Assembly: GCA_949752735.1 (NCBI GenBank)
Contig: OX457038.1
Location: 22,008,655 to 22,072,654, forward strand
DNA length: 64,000 nucleotides
Direction: 5' to 3'
Origin: Lumbricus terrestris
Lineage: Eukaryota > Annelida > Clitellata > Crassiclitellata > Lumbricidae
In this document: piece after piece, positions 1 to 10,530 of the stretch
How the letters are laid out: the number at the start of each line of letters is the position of its first letter
Position numbering within the stretch: position 1 is the stretch's first letter
The notes under the pieces: generated by a model
What the model was told of the DNA's origin: nothing
What the model saw: the letters and a program-made list of their open reading frames with translations, nothing else
The model's database searches: none
Position numbers and translations under genes: made by a program

Positions 1-883
1 AGGGTGCTGCTAATGGTCTTTGTTACGACGCAGCGATTCAATAGAAATGAATGGTACGTGGAGTAAGGAAAGATAAATTTTTGACGCGCGATTGGGCTGT
101 GGTGTCGAAGAATGAATGGTCTTAGCCGCACGTCTATTGTTAACTTGTTATGGTGACGAGCTGCGTTCTGTCAGTATCAAGCGTAGATAAAGAATGTGGC
201 TGTTGCTAATAGGTCTTGTTACAACGCAGTGGCATGTTGCTTTCTGCTAGTGCCAGGCCCACATCTGTGTAAGGTGGGAGGGCACCGCTTCTGTAAGGGT
301 TAGAAGGTTGTTGTCGTTTGTTCTCTAGCAGCGCCAGTCCCAAGTCTGTGTAAAGGAGGTGGGTGTACAAATTTCAAATAAATCTTAGTGTTTAAATGTT
401 TATGTGTATGAGCTTGTACACGGCAGCAGCCGTTGGAATGAGGCGTGCGCGTAATTATAGATTCGCCACGTCGCTAAAGCACGCATAATGGCAGTCACAC
501 GTGCAAAGGTCAATAAGCAGAGTACAATAGGCCTTCTGGAAGGATGGCCGCATGCATTAATGCAATGTTAATGGCATAGGTTTGCAGAGGGACACAGAGA
601 AGGACGAATTTTCTAGACTGATGACGTCACTAACGAGCGCTTAATCACCTAGGTATGTACACAGACAGGCAGACGGACAAACAACAATAGACCTTCTGGA
701 ATGGTCCAGAAAGTTCTCGAATATGATGTCACTGCATTCATGAATATTAATTAGGAACGTGACTATTTGTCATGAATATTAATGAGGATTTCTATATCAA
801 GGGGGCGTAACTAATGGGCTTTTAATGGCTTTTTAATGACTTTTTAATTGTTGATAGAGAAACCGTGGTTAGCCCACTACTTC
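1..883. other. No gene seen; weak internal duplication
   Basis: No supported exon or transposon end. Two imperfect duplicated pieces are visible: a segment near 5-35 resembles one near 200-233 (both with a core like GGTCTTGTTAC), and a segment near 237-280 resembles 319-363 (shared ATCTGTGTAA-like core). This could be old tandem duplication or the edge of a decayed retroelement. Confidence 0.4.
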
Positions 884-1190
884 TGCTCTACATAATGAAA
901 CAATCTTCGGGATTGGAAGAAAATAAATTAACCTAGAACGGATGAATAATTAGGGACCATAAAACAGGTTTCGCGTTGCCAAGCGCATCACGTGATGGCT
1001 TGCGAACGCGTTTTCTCCAAATGTTGTTTTTGTCACTGCTAAACTTTAAAAGCGCACAACTCCAGTTAGGAACATCATAAATAAATAAATAATATGTCGT
1101 TTGAAAGGTCTCATAGTGGGGAGTCTTGTGGGAGAATAAAATAAATTTATATTTCTACCGCCAAAAGCCTACTTTTGCCGTGGTGGGTCA
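884..1190 (+). repeat. Dispersed repeat, copy 1
   Basis: This segment is similar, in the same orientation, to 2994-3250. Shared landmarks in order are TGCTCTA, GAACGGATGAATAATTA, a CTCCAGTTA/GAACATCATAAATAAAT stretch, TTTGAAAGGTCTCA and GGGAGAATAAA. No coding capacity or terminal repeat is obvious. It is probably an unclassified interspersed repeat. Confidence 0.6.
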
Positions 1191-1197
1191 CAATTTG

Positions 1198-1295
1198 TAA
1201 TAAAAAATAATTATGTGTTCTATCCTGTCAATTTTGTTCTCTTTGAGAGATGAGGGCAATTTTTTGGCCCGTGGGCCATTGGTTGGGAACCACTG
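1198..1295 (-). mobile_element. One-ended hAT miniature element, same family as 1372-1863
   Basis: The segment ends GGTTGGGAACCACTG and reads, on the minus strand, like the first ~150 bases of the element at 1372-1863, including the GGCCCGTGGGCC block and the ATTATGTGTTCTATCCTGTC block. The other end is missing, so it is a truncated copy. Confidence 0.65.
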
Positions 1296-1371
1296 GCTTA
1301 GACTATTAAGAATTCACTACTGATCAACGTGATCAGCTGTAAATCGGTTATGTTACAGGATTGCTGTAATC

Positions 1372-1685
1372 CAGTGGTTCCCAACCCGTGGCCCGCGGGC
1401 CAAAAGTGGCCCGCCGGGCCTCAAAATGTGGCCCTCGTCCTTCAAAGAATTTTAAAAATAAAATTGTGACAAAATTGACAATTGGACAGGATAGAACACA
1501 TAATTACTTTCCATTACAAAGTATTTTCTTTTTACATCTATAAATAGCATCAAACATTCTATTTTGATTAAACTATAACGCGACAATGCGACACCTCCCA
1601 AGCTGTTCTCAATTTCACAAACTGTTGAAGACTTTTTTCGCTTGATCTCGGTCGGGAGCGCCTTGAAGGGGCGCTATATAAATTA

Positions 1686-1721
<36 letters not shown>

Positions 1722-1863
1722 AACAATTTAAATGCTTTGACATGTAGTTAATTAAATATTAGCCTTGTGGCCCCTTAATGACCTTCAACTAAGAAAAAGT
1801 GACCCTCTTGTCCTCCAACTTAGAAAAATCGGCCCCAAAGTCAAAAAAGATTGGGAACCACTG
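1372..1863. mobile_element. hAT-type miniature transposon (MITE)
   Basis: A 492-bp element begins CAGTGGTTCCCAACC and ends with its inverted form GATTGGGAACCACTG. It is flanked by an exact 8-bp direct repeat, CTGTAATC (1364-1371 and 1864-1871), the target duplication length of hAT transposons. There is no transposase. Around 1645-1725 it contains a retroposon-like tail (GGGAGCGCCTTGAAGGGGCG, then GCTATATAA) followed by a GATT microsatellite, which looks like a SINE or LINE 3' end inserted inside the element. Confidence 0.9.
1687..1722. repeat. (GATT)n microsatellite
   Basis: About nine uninterrupted GATT units directly follow the GCGCTATATAA-type retroposon tail inside the hAT MITE. The tract is best read as the 3' tail of that insertion. 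Confidence 0.85.
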
Positions 1864-1871
1864 CTGTAATC

Positions 1872-2993
1872 CATTAATAAAATGAATTATTATTGCTAAA
1901 TATTATGTTTATTTGGCTGTATTACAGATTACGGCTCAGGTGCCAGCTGCTCTGAGCGCATCTCTTTAGATGAATATCAGAAGCAGGCAACAGATTATAC
2001 AATGGCTGCTGTTCAGAGCCTTATTTCATCTCCTGAATATCAGCGAATGCACACACGTTGTCAGTTGTAAGTGCAAATTTAACCCTTTGAACCTACCGCC
2101 ACTCCTCTGCAAATTGGCTCATATTACTCTGGCGCTTCTGGGGAATTTCGGACCAAAGATACTCTTTTAATTTATACTTCGAAAAATTATAGACTTTTAT
2201 ATTTTTACTCCCAGACATACGAAAGCACATAATTCATCGCCATCAATACAAAATAGTGATTTTATTTATGTGTTATGTTCTTCCGACACATACTTGTGGC
2301 TTGCATAAAGCCTATATTGGTAGTTTACAGCCAAGCCATGGCATTACCTGTTTTTCGGCCCTATGTTTTCCACCAGTTACAAAGGAGTATTTGCTGCTGA
2401 AAATGATATCGGTTGGCCACATCGATTGAGAAACATTAGGAGCATATTTTTAATACATGACTATGGGTGTATAGGTGTAACTCAGTGTCAATATTGTTTC
2501 GATGTCAAAATCGTCAGTGATTTAGCCGTCTGCCAAAACAGACTTGCATGCCCCGACACCTGCTGTTTTTCATGACCGGTATTGGTAATTTTTACATTTA
2601 TATTTCATATAGATAGATTGTTTATATACTTTATGTTTCAGCAATATTAAACTATAAAACACCATGTTGAGATACAATGTGACTCACTATCCTAAGACTG
2701 GGCACTTGTTAGAAATGTTAATTTACGAGAAGGAAGCCAAAAACTGCAAATTTTGTCTCTTTTATGCAAATTTCGTTTTCATCAAATTCAAAAGTGAAAA
2801 TATCTGTAAAACATTTTAGGTACCAAGAAGAACCCTATAACTAATTATTTAGCCACAAATGCAAGAGTTTTAATAGGCATTGCGAATAAGAGTAGCGCAA
2901 ATAAACATACTGTTGACCGTTTTTTCAAATGGTAGGATTTAGTCACCTCGTGGGAAGCCATCAATATTATATATGCTTGGAAAGGTCAAGAAC
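1872..2993. other. No gene seen
   Basis: Unique-looking AT-rich sequence. The longest frames (about 70 codons near 2363-2575) show no recognisable domain, no codon bias and no splice context that I trust. Confidence 0.4.
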
Positions 2994-3250
2994 TGCTCTA
3001 ATAGTGAAACTATCCTTGGGATTGGTAGAAAATAAAATAACATAGAACGGATGAATAATTAAGGACTGAAAAGCAGCCTTCAGGTTGTCTGGTGCTGTCA
3101 CGGCTAAATTTTAGAAGTGCACATCTCCAGTTATGAACATCATAAATAAATACATCATTTGAAAGGTCTCACAGAGGAGATTCTTTTTGGGAGAATAAAG
3201 CAATTTTTGATTTCTGATGACAAAAGCCTATTTTTGCCATGGTCGGTCAC
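2994..3250 (+). repeat. Dispersed repeat, copy 2
   Basis: Second copy of the segment at 884-1190, same orientation and about 2.1 kb downstream, with several small indels. Its end (TTTTTGCCATGG...GGTCAC) matches the end of copy 1 (TTTTGCCGTGG...GGTCA). Confidence 0.6.
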
Positions 3251-3311
3251 CAGTGAATTATTATTTGAATATCAGAAGCGAGAAGTACAGTCACAAAAGC
3301 ACAAATGTATA

Positions 3312-3315
<4 letters not shown>

Positions 3316-3347
<32 letters not shown>
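3316..3347. repeat. (AT)n microsatellite
   Basis: An uninterrupted run of alternating A and T of about 30 bases. Confidence 0.9.
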
Positions 3348-3351
<4 letters not shown>

Positions 3352-3710
3352 TCTGTCCGAAAATCTATGATTTCTCTAGATAGATATCAGCATTCCATCA
3401 TTCACAAGAAGTGTACATCATGTGAGCGATATTTATGTAGATGCCTGTAGGCTATCGCATGGCAGTCTCCTCCTAAAAGTCTCTTCCCCTGGAGACTCTA
3501 TTTCGAAACAGATTCTTCTTTGATGGATCTGTTTCAGAATAATTTGGCCCTGGAGACTGTATTCTGAAATAGCAACGGGGGGAGATAATGTTTCATCCAC
3601 CGCTGAAATAAAGTCTTTCCCACTCAGCGTGAAATGGGCTACAGTCACTTGAAACTTGTAGATAAGCCGGTTAAACCATTAGCTTGCGCTGCTAAATGAT
3701 TCAACTAGAG

Positions 3711-5255
3711 CAGCGGTTCTCAACCGGGGGTCCGCGGACCCCTGGGGGTCCGCGACCATCGGCCTGGGGGTCCGCGAGCAAGTCCTGAAAATTAAATATT
3801 TCTTAGTTAAAAATATAGAAACAGATAACTTTTTGTCGATTTTTCAATATTTCTCCTTTTCAATGGCGACATGAAACTAACAATAGCCTACACTGATTTA
3901 TGACAGATTCATCTGTTTTAGATAGGTCGGTTTGTTTCGATCGCTAGTCTAGTGCAGACTGGAAGCTATAATTATTCGATCAGGCCATAAAAATGGTTGA
4001 TTTCATCAAGACACGTCCACTAAATTCTCGTTGTTTTGTTACATTATGTAATTTATGTTCGGATATGGAAATCATGAACAGTTAGGCCTACATGTACTGC
4101 TGCATACTGATGTATTATAGACCTGCCGAAGTTCGCTGATTATCAAGGGTGAAAAGTATGTAACAGACTCTCTAGATTTCGGGATGCATTTGAGAGTGTT
4201 CCTTACAGAAAAAGACCTCAGCCTGCAATTCATTTGAATAAGAACTCATAATTATGGGTTTCAACTCTGGCTTACATATATCTGGCTGGTATTTTGAGCA
4301 GTTAAATACACTAGCTGAATTCCTCTAAGCAAGTGATGCAGACAAATCTAATCACTCTTAGGCCTAGTGATAAAGTGTCTGCTCTTACAAAAAAACCTTG
4401 ATCTCTGGTGCAAAACAAATAGTAGTTGGTAACTTTGACACATTTGATCAAATGCATGAATTCACGTTGAAATGAGGAAATGCAGATCAATCAACCAAAA
4501 TTTGTTGATTTAATTTCCGGACATGTTCAATAATAGCTGGAGCCTGGATCAGTATGTTCAACTTCTACTTTGGTAATTTGAACGTTCACAGTTTTTGTGG
4601 GTCTCCAGTCCGTTTCTTGCAAACGTTGATTCGTGGAATTTATACCAACATCGGAGATTGAACCAAGTCACTGAACTGAAATAATAATAATAATATTGAT
4701 ACTAGGGCTACATTGAAGATGCAAGAGTTAGCTTGGTGCATTATTTTGGATACAAGCTTAACATGAATATCAAAACTGTCTGAGAAAGCTTTCAACATTA
4801 TTTCACCTTTTGCAACATCATAATTATCTTTGTGAATGTGGATATCGTTCATGGCTTGAGGTTTGAAATGGGTTCAGATTGAGTTTTTTCGAGCACTAAG
4901 CTCAAAGATAGCCTATTATAGTCTACGACTACTATAAGGTCTTTGCCAAGCTTACACCGCGAATAGATAAACTGTGGTCGAATAATATGCGTGCCCAAAG
5001 CTTGTGTTAAAATAAAATACAGGTTTTTAAAAATAAATTTCAAAGAATCTTACTAGTTAAATAAATTTGTACTACAGCAGCGAAGGGGCATAACATAGGC
5101 AATAACATAGGCCTAATATTATATTGGATTAGGCCTATAGTCATAGGCCTACAGTCACGATAATGCGCCAGAGGTACCAAATTTTTGTGGGGGTCCGTGA
5201 CCGAGACCCAAAATTAGAAAGGGGTCCGTGAGTCTGAAAAGGTTGAGAACCGCTG
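3711..5255 (+). mobile_element. hAT transposon, 1.5 kb, decayed
   Basis: The element starts CAGCGGTTCTCAACC and ends with the inverted form GGTTGAGAACCGCTG. An exact 8-bp target duplication AACTAGAG lies on both sides (3703-3710 and 5256-5263). Just inside each end are GGGGTCCGCG/GGGGTCCGTG repeats. At 1545 bp it is longer than the miniature copies in this window and still carries recognisable transposase traces on the plus strand (4290-4497). Confidence 0.9.
4290..4497 (+). pseudogene. hAT transposase remnant (ZBED5-like)
   Basis: Three short stretches in different forward frames resemble consecutive blocks of the hAT transposases related to vertebrate ZBED5: YFEQLNTLAEFL, then DKVSAL with LDLWC in a neighbouring frame, then FDTFDQMHEFTLK. 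Several stop codons and at least two frame changes separate them, so no functional protein is possible. The position, well inside a 1.5-kb element with hAT ends and an 8-bp target duplication, supports the assignment. The family match is from memory of conserved blocks, not from a search. The zinc finger and the C-terminal dimerisation region are not recognisable. Confidence 0.5.
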
Positions 5256-5445
5256 AACTAGAGCACACATTTCCAAATTATTAACTTTTTATGAGAATTT
5301 TTTTTCCAATACAGCATTTCAGCCAGGGAGACTGTTTCAGGGACTTTATATCGTGACACTGTCTTATATGCTTGTGGGGAATGATGGTATATGGTCAAGC
5401 CTGTTTTCCGTATTTACATGTACATGTGTATTATATATTTATTGT

Positions 5446-5640
5446 GGGGCGCAGTGGAGTAGTGGTGGCGTCGTTGCCTTGAAGCCGGAAGATTCGAATC
5501 CACCTCACGTCGTCACGTAGGGACCTTGGGCAAGTCCTTCACTCGCAATTGCTCCGATGCAGTGTCCGCTCTGTAGTCGGGAGCGCCTCTGAGTAGAGAG
5601 AGAGAGCTTGAAGGGGCGCTATAACAAGTGCGCATACGTA
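5446..5640 (+). mobile_element. tRNA-derived SINE (family S1)
   Basis: Begins GGGGCGCAGTGGAGTAGTGG, with an A-box-like TAGTGGTGGCG and a B-box GATTCGAATCC near 5491-5501, the two internal RNA polymerase III promoter elements. The 3' part (GGGAGCGCCTCTGAGTAG ... GAAGGGGCGCTATAA) also occurs at the 3' ends of LINE copies in this window. Other copies lie at 17654-17862 (minus) and 56205-56415 (plus). Confidence 0.88.
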
Positions 5641-6203
5641 CATGCATACATATATATATTTATTATATATAGTATATATTATATATTCAATATATGCCTA
5701 CTTTGAAGGCAGGTTTTTTGACCTGTCACGTTCAAAGGGTAAAGTCTTTTTGAGAGTTCATGAAATATTTTCTCAGTTTGTGTCATTTTTTCAGGTCTGT
5801 TTCTGTATTTGAAATTAATGCCATGATACATGACTTAGAAAATTGTTTTCAGTCAAATAATGTGTGATGCCATGTATCATGATTTAAATTTATATTTGTT
5901 GAACTTTAACTGACTGACAAAGAAGGCAGTCAATCATCCTGTCTAAATCTCAAAATTAAATAAGGGTTTAGAAGGATCTTTTACTCTTCAGTGAATGGAT
6001 TGTAATGTAATGGTAGTGCCATGGAAACTGAAGAGCAAATCTTGAACTAATTTTAAACATGTAATTCTTTGCTTTGTCTATGATGTAACTATTTGCTTTG
6101 GAAAAATATTTTAATATTAGTTTTATCATGGGCTAAATAAGAAGAATGTAGTTTTCAGTTTTAGTGAATTAATATGTAGCTAAATTAGAATTTTTCATTT
6201 GAG
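5641..6203. other. No gene seen
   Basis: AT-rich sequence with a short TATATA run just after the SINE. No exon or transposon end is recognised before the candidate exon at 6204. Confidence 0.4.
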
Positions 6204-6333
6204 GTGCTGGTGCTCATGGTCGGAAGATCAGTTTTCAGCCAACTGTATTGAGTGTGGAGGGTATGCTATGAGTCGGCCATGTCCACTGTGCCATGGTCAA
6301 TGTGGTGCCATCTGGACAAGAGATGTCTACATG
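6204..6333 (+). CDS. Candidate internal exon, cysteine-rich (possible zinc-binding)
   Basis: An AG acceptor after a T-rich tract (ends at 6203) and a GT donor (ATG/GTAACT at 6334) enclose 130 bases. One base completes an upstream codon, and 43 codons follow. The peptide contains seven cysteines in paired spacing: CWC, CIECGG, CPLCHGQCG, followed by IWTRDV. Such CxxC pairs with glycines suggest a zinc-binding fold and recall, but do not match, DnaJ-type CxxCxGxG repeats. I cannot name the protein. No partner exon is recognised nearby, so this could be one exon of a host gene with long introns or a chance frame. The high density of C, G and W and good splice signals argue for a real exon. Confidence 0.42.
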
Positions 6334-7270
6334 GTAACTAAAGAACTTGTGTTGTTAGAGAAATGCTGGTCATTTTTAGTCAGTGCAAGTGTTACTTTAT
6401 TTCTTAGGCATTGTGAAAATATGATGAACATGATCAGCATGATTTTTAGCCCCGTTATGCAATGAAGTTACCCAGCTGGGCCCCAGTGCTTGGTGCGTTC
6501 TCGAACATGTTCTCTGTGTACTCATAAAGAATCTGATACAGATGTCCAAAATTAACTTTTATTCATTCATTCATTCATTTTGAGAATTTATATCTATAAT
6601 GCCTCTTCAAGAAACCTATTCAGAGACTCTCCCTGTGAGTTATTATTCGGGAACAGCAGAAATTCTGCGACGCAGTGCAAGGCCCATGACAACAGGCCTC
6701 TAACTTGCTTGCTATCAAGATAACTTCATAAGGCAAAAAAAAATAATGCTGTGTTTCCGGTAACAGAGCTAAAAAAAATTGGGTAGGTAGGTCGAAAAAT
6801 ATTTTTATTTTGTAAAATATTTTTATACAGTGATTATATGAAAAATTATACCCCACTACTCTTTTTTGCGTAAAAGGTACACGCTGCAGCAAAGTACGTG
6901 TTTTAAGCAAGTATAAACTGCCTATTTCCTCGACTGTCTGCACCTAAAACTGCTCTAGAAAACAGTTCTATTAATTTCATTTTGTTAACATCTTTTCTGG
7001 TAAGATAAAGTTGGAAGGGAAGGGGAAGATGAGTGCGAACAGAACATCACTGCAAGGGGTCGTTCCAGACTGGCCGAGCCAGTTAATAGTTACACCTAGA
7101 GGTCGCTAGATTTATTTTCCCTAGTCACCGTTAGAGGTGGCTCAAGTGAGAATGATAAGGCTAGAGGTTTCTCAAGACTGGCAGCCAGGAAGTAGTTAAG
7201 CAGGCGTAAAACTCTAATGCAGTGCCAACACTGTAGTTGGGAGCGCTTCTGAGTAGTTAGCTTGAACAGG

Positions 7271-7563
7271 TGCTATAGAAATTGAGAGATCAATAAAATA
7301 AAATGAGACATTCTATTCACTTGAAAACTGTTCTTTTTGGCCATGCTGGAGTCGGGAACCCTCTGAGTAGTTTCCTTGAAGAGGGGCTATATAACTACTT
7401 GAATGAATGAATGTTGAGTGCTATAGAAATTGAGAGATCAATAAAATAAAATGAGACATTCTATTCACTTGAAAACTGTTCTTTTTGGCCATGCTGGAGT
7501 CGGGAACCCTCTGAGTAGTTTCCTTGAAGAGGTGCTATATAACTACTTGAATGAATGAATGTT
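7271..7563. repeat. 148-bp tandem duplication
   Basis: Units start at 7271 and 7419 (period 148) and are nearly identical. Each carries CTGGAGTCGGGAACCCTCTG and a GGGCTATATAACTACTT-like LINE/SINE tail ending in a GAAT microsatellite. The high identity means the duplication is recent relative to the host element. Confidence 0.9.
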
Positions 7564-7603
7564 AAATCCTTCACCAAAGAGTGCTCGAAATAAAAGAGAA
7601 CTG

Positions 7604-7745
7604 CTCAGTGAGCGGAAGAGAGCAGAGTTAGCAGAAGAGGGCACTGAGCACAAAAAGGCACAGTAAACACAAGAGCACACTGAGCAAAAGAGAGCAGAAA
7701 GAGGCAGAGAGCAAAGGAGGGCACAGTGATCACCTGAGAGCCCAG
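7604..7745. repeat. GA-rich minisatellite
   Basis: Imperfect short units around GAGCA(A)AAGAGAGCAGA, strongly purine on the plus strand. The inverse of this block occurs at about 40140-40320, so it is part of the same repeat family and not a local expansion only. Confidence 0.7.
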
Positions 7746-8804
7746 TCAGCTTAGGAAGTTAAAGTGAGCAAAAATGGCTGGAAAAGCAGCTAGTTAAACT
7801 ATAAACTTGCAGCAGGCTGTGTATACTGTATAGCCATCATGTGCTACAGGCTAGATGGCACTGTACTCAATGCCTGCAACGAGCTACCGTGAGATGGATG
7901 GATCCGATTTGAATAGGGTCTATGACAACAGAGGCCGTTACCCTGGACAGAAATTTGCTTGGCGTATTACAGCACTCAAGAGCTTTCCTTTCAGATCTAT
8001 TACTCTCCCCCCCATCCACCCCACAACCGCATGCCTTGTCAAACTACGTGGGAAACTATTGATTGCTCTAATTAACAGACCATTATATACCTTGAAAGAC
8101 GGCTGCTTACGATCGTCGCCTGGCTTAGTGAATGCTATGTACATCTCATATACGGAAGACAATGTCACTGTAAATTTTAAAAAAATTTAAAAAAATCCGA
8201 GTCGTGGCAATAAAAGTGAGACGGTCGGGTTACCGGAAACACATTTTTTTGTGCTAAGATCCAACTCTATATGGAAGGCAATGCCACTGTATTATGTTAA
8301 TAAAAAAAAAATAAAAAATGGGAAAAAAATTAATTTTTTTTTAATAAATTTTTTTTTAAATAAAATTTTTTCACAAAATTATTTGAGTCGCGGCAATAAA
8401 AGAGGGTCGGTCGGGTTACCGGAAACACAGCATTATTTTTTTTGGCCTAAATGCATATCATTTTGATGAACCTTCATTTTTGCCACATGCTGCTGATGTT
8501 TCTTCTCATTAATGTGTTCTACAACGGGCTGCTGGTGAATGTGTTCCACGAAAACATTACAGATTTTGCACCAAAGCATTCAACCTTCAATATAAAATTA
8601 TAAAATATATCACTATATCTGTTCCAAACTGTTTAAAACGTCGAGCTGGAGTTGTCAGAGTTTTTTTACATTTACTACTCGTTTTGATGTTTTTTGCTAA
8701 TTTATTATAGAATCGGATGTTATTTCTAAATGTTGCTGAATCCAATTTCATCTATGACTTGAGAACAAAGTATGGGTATAAAATAAATAGCATAAAGAAA
8801 GATT

Positions 8805-8885
8805 AATCGCCTCTGAGTAGTTTTTTTCTTGAAGGAGCGCTATATAAATGTCCGAATGAATGAGTGTATGAATGAATGAATTAAG
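8805..8885 (+). mobile_element. Isolated LINE/SINE 3' tail
   Basis: CGCCTCTGAGTAG ... TTGAAGGAGCGCTATATAAA followed by a GAAT-type microsatellite. It matches the 3' ends of the SINE family S1 and of the LINE at 45262-46262. No body is visible upstream, as expected for a very short 5'-truncated insertion. Confidence 0.65.
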
Positions 8886-9145
8886 TAACTTCAAGTATGG
8901 TATACAGGGTGGGCCATAAAAAAGTGACACCTACGGTTTTTTGTCCATATCCTGGCCAGAAGTAAGAATTTCGACATGAAATTTTAAAGTCTTAAAGACA
9001 ATTCATATTTACACATGATGGCCAGGTTTCATCAAAATATTTCAAACAGAACAAAAGTTATGCCACTTTTAGTGAGGCCACCCACCGTTTTTTCACGATT
9101 CAAAAATGTAACGCAACAAAAAGTGACAGAAAACGATTTTATTAA

Positions 9146-9216
9146 CCCTTTACCGGTTCATTTTTAAATTTTAAGCCCGTTTCCAGCGGATATACTCAGG
9201 GCAAACGGGTAAAGGA
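9146..9216. mobile_element. 71-bp TTAA-flanked miniature element
   Basis: Ends CCCTTTACCGG and CGGGTAAAGGA are near-perfect inverted copies, with TTAA on both sides (9142-9145, 9217-9220), as for piggyBac-type insertions. The opposite arm of the surrounding mariner (near 9893-9925) shows the same sequence without the insert and with a single TTAA, that is, the empty site. Confidence 0.82.
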
Positions 9217-9226
9217 TTAAGTCTCA

Positions 9227-9530
9227 TCTCAAATAACTGTTGTGAAATGAACTTGTTGGTGCTTCACAACTTGTGTTCAATGTGCCCACCACCAGTGCCA
9301 AAACTTCTTTTAAGTCTCCTTGCAAAGTTCTTGATGCCCTGTTGATGCGTTCCAAAGGCAAATCTTCCCATGTTAATTCCAATGCGCCCATCAATTCTCT
9401 TACCGCTCTTGATTTTGGTTGCAGATTGTGATATTTCCCCAGCATAGCTCTCCGCAATTGATTATCAATCCATCGGGTTCAAATCCGGAGATTTGGGGCC
9501 ATTGGCTTTCTCAATGAAACCAGAACAATC
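9227..9530 (-). pseudogene. Tc1/mariner transposase, C-terminal remnant
   Basis: The minus strand encodes KANGPKSPDLNPMD, which matches the SPDLNPID block holding the third catalytic acidic residue of Tc1/mariner DDE transposases, followed after a stop codon by the C-terminal helix region (LTWEDLPLERINRASRTLQ). The first two catalytic aspartates and the DNA-binding region are not found, and the in-frame stop directly after the catalytic block makes it non-functional. It lies between the long inverted arms of the element at 8905-10023, in agreement with its identity. The family assignment is firm from the SPDLNP motif. The subfamily is not determined. Confidence 0.8.
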
Positions 9531-10023
9531 GAGCCGATCTCTTTTCATTCACGGCAAATCTCTTAACTCTCAGCTCAACTTTTAATGTTTGCGCTCTCAC
9601 TGTTTATCAGAGTAAACGTTGCTCAATGTATCTCTAGGATGTTGCTCAAGAGGTGTCTGAATACACACTTTGTCTGTCATTGACACCTTGGCCATTTTCA
9701 TTTTGTTAGAAATTTGAATTGCATTGCTTTAATAACAAAATTAATAATCTGACAGATTCCTTATTTACCAAATTGATTGTCATCTTGCTAAGTGACTTCA
9801 TGGTGACGTGCAGGTACGCTGGTACTCTGTTTCTGTTTAAAATAGTAATATTAGTAATGATCATCTGGCAATATCAACGCTATTTGATAACAATTATTTG
9901 AGATGAGACTTAATAAAATCATGGATTTTTTTGATGAAAATCTGACCATCATGTGTAAATATGAATTGTCTTTAAGCCTCTAAAATTTCATTTCGATATT
10001 CTTACTTCTGGCCAAGATATTGA

Positions 10024-10530
10024 GGGGTCATTGCATAATTACGTAACGCCGAAAATGACCGTTTTCGACCCACCCTGTAACGCTTCTAACGTTGCACTTC
10101 ACCCACCCACCCTCCCCAGCATTACGTAACGATTGTTAATCAATTGAGACTAATTCTATTATTGGCTTATGTGAGCGCATTATTATAATTCATATTTCAT
10201 AGTGAATTTAATATAGCCTAGTATGTGAATTATAGGTTAATTGGACAGTAGACTAGGCTTAAAATATACACAATGTTTTATTCATATAAACGACAGTCAT
10301 GCGTGAACTGTAATTTTCTTAAATTATAGGCCTACTGTAAGAATAAAATTTTACACTGCTGAAAAGTTTCACGGACCAAATTGCTCATAAACAATTAATA
10401 AAAATTAAGATGAACTAATTATTTGCTTAGTCTGGTCACTTCGATAGTTATTAATAGAAATATTGCCGAGTTTTGTTGAGCATTAATTTTAGATGTTTGA
10501 GATCGCGTCCACTAAGTAAAACATGCTTCA
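10024..10530 (+). mobile_element. GGGGTCATTGC-family element, left part
   Basis: Starts GGGGTCATTGCATAATTACG and is collinear with 36814-37305 for about 500 bp (shared landmarks TAGACTAGGCTTAAAATATA and GATGAACTAATTATTTGCTT). The right part and right end are absent or unrecognisable. It begins exactly where the mariner right arm stops, so it inserted into that arm or replaced its end. Confidence 0.75.

Larger units (their letters stand above)
6732..8447. mobile_element. Harbinger-like terminal-inverted-repeat element
   Basis: The two ends are inverted copies: GGC(C)AAAAAAA, then AATGCTGTGTTTCCGGTAAC, the right one extended by CCGACCGACCC. Both are flanked by TAA (6729-6731 and 8448-8450), the 3-bp target typical of PIF/Harbinger transposons. 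The right arm is present twice (near 8199-8255 and 8384-8447), so the end has been tandemly duplicated. The interior holds a 148-bp tandem duplication and a GA-rich minisatellite. No transposase is recognised. A frame at 7855-8190 has no known domain. Related ends occur at 39998 and 63027. Confidence 0.65.
8905..10023 (-). mobile_element. Tc1/mariner-type transposon, broken
   Basis: Starts CAGGGTGGGCCATAAA after TA, the Tc1/mariner target. A long inverted arm (about 120 bp, including GACAATTCATATTTACACAT) recurs inverted at about 9945-10020. The right end is lost where another element begins at 10024. A transposase remnant sits on the minus strand (9227-9530), and a 71-bp TTAA-flanked element is inserted at 9146-9216. 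Confidence 0.8.
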
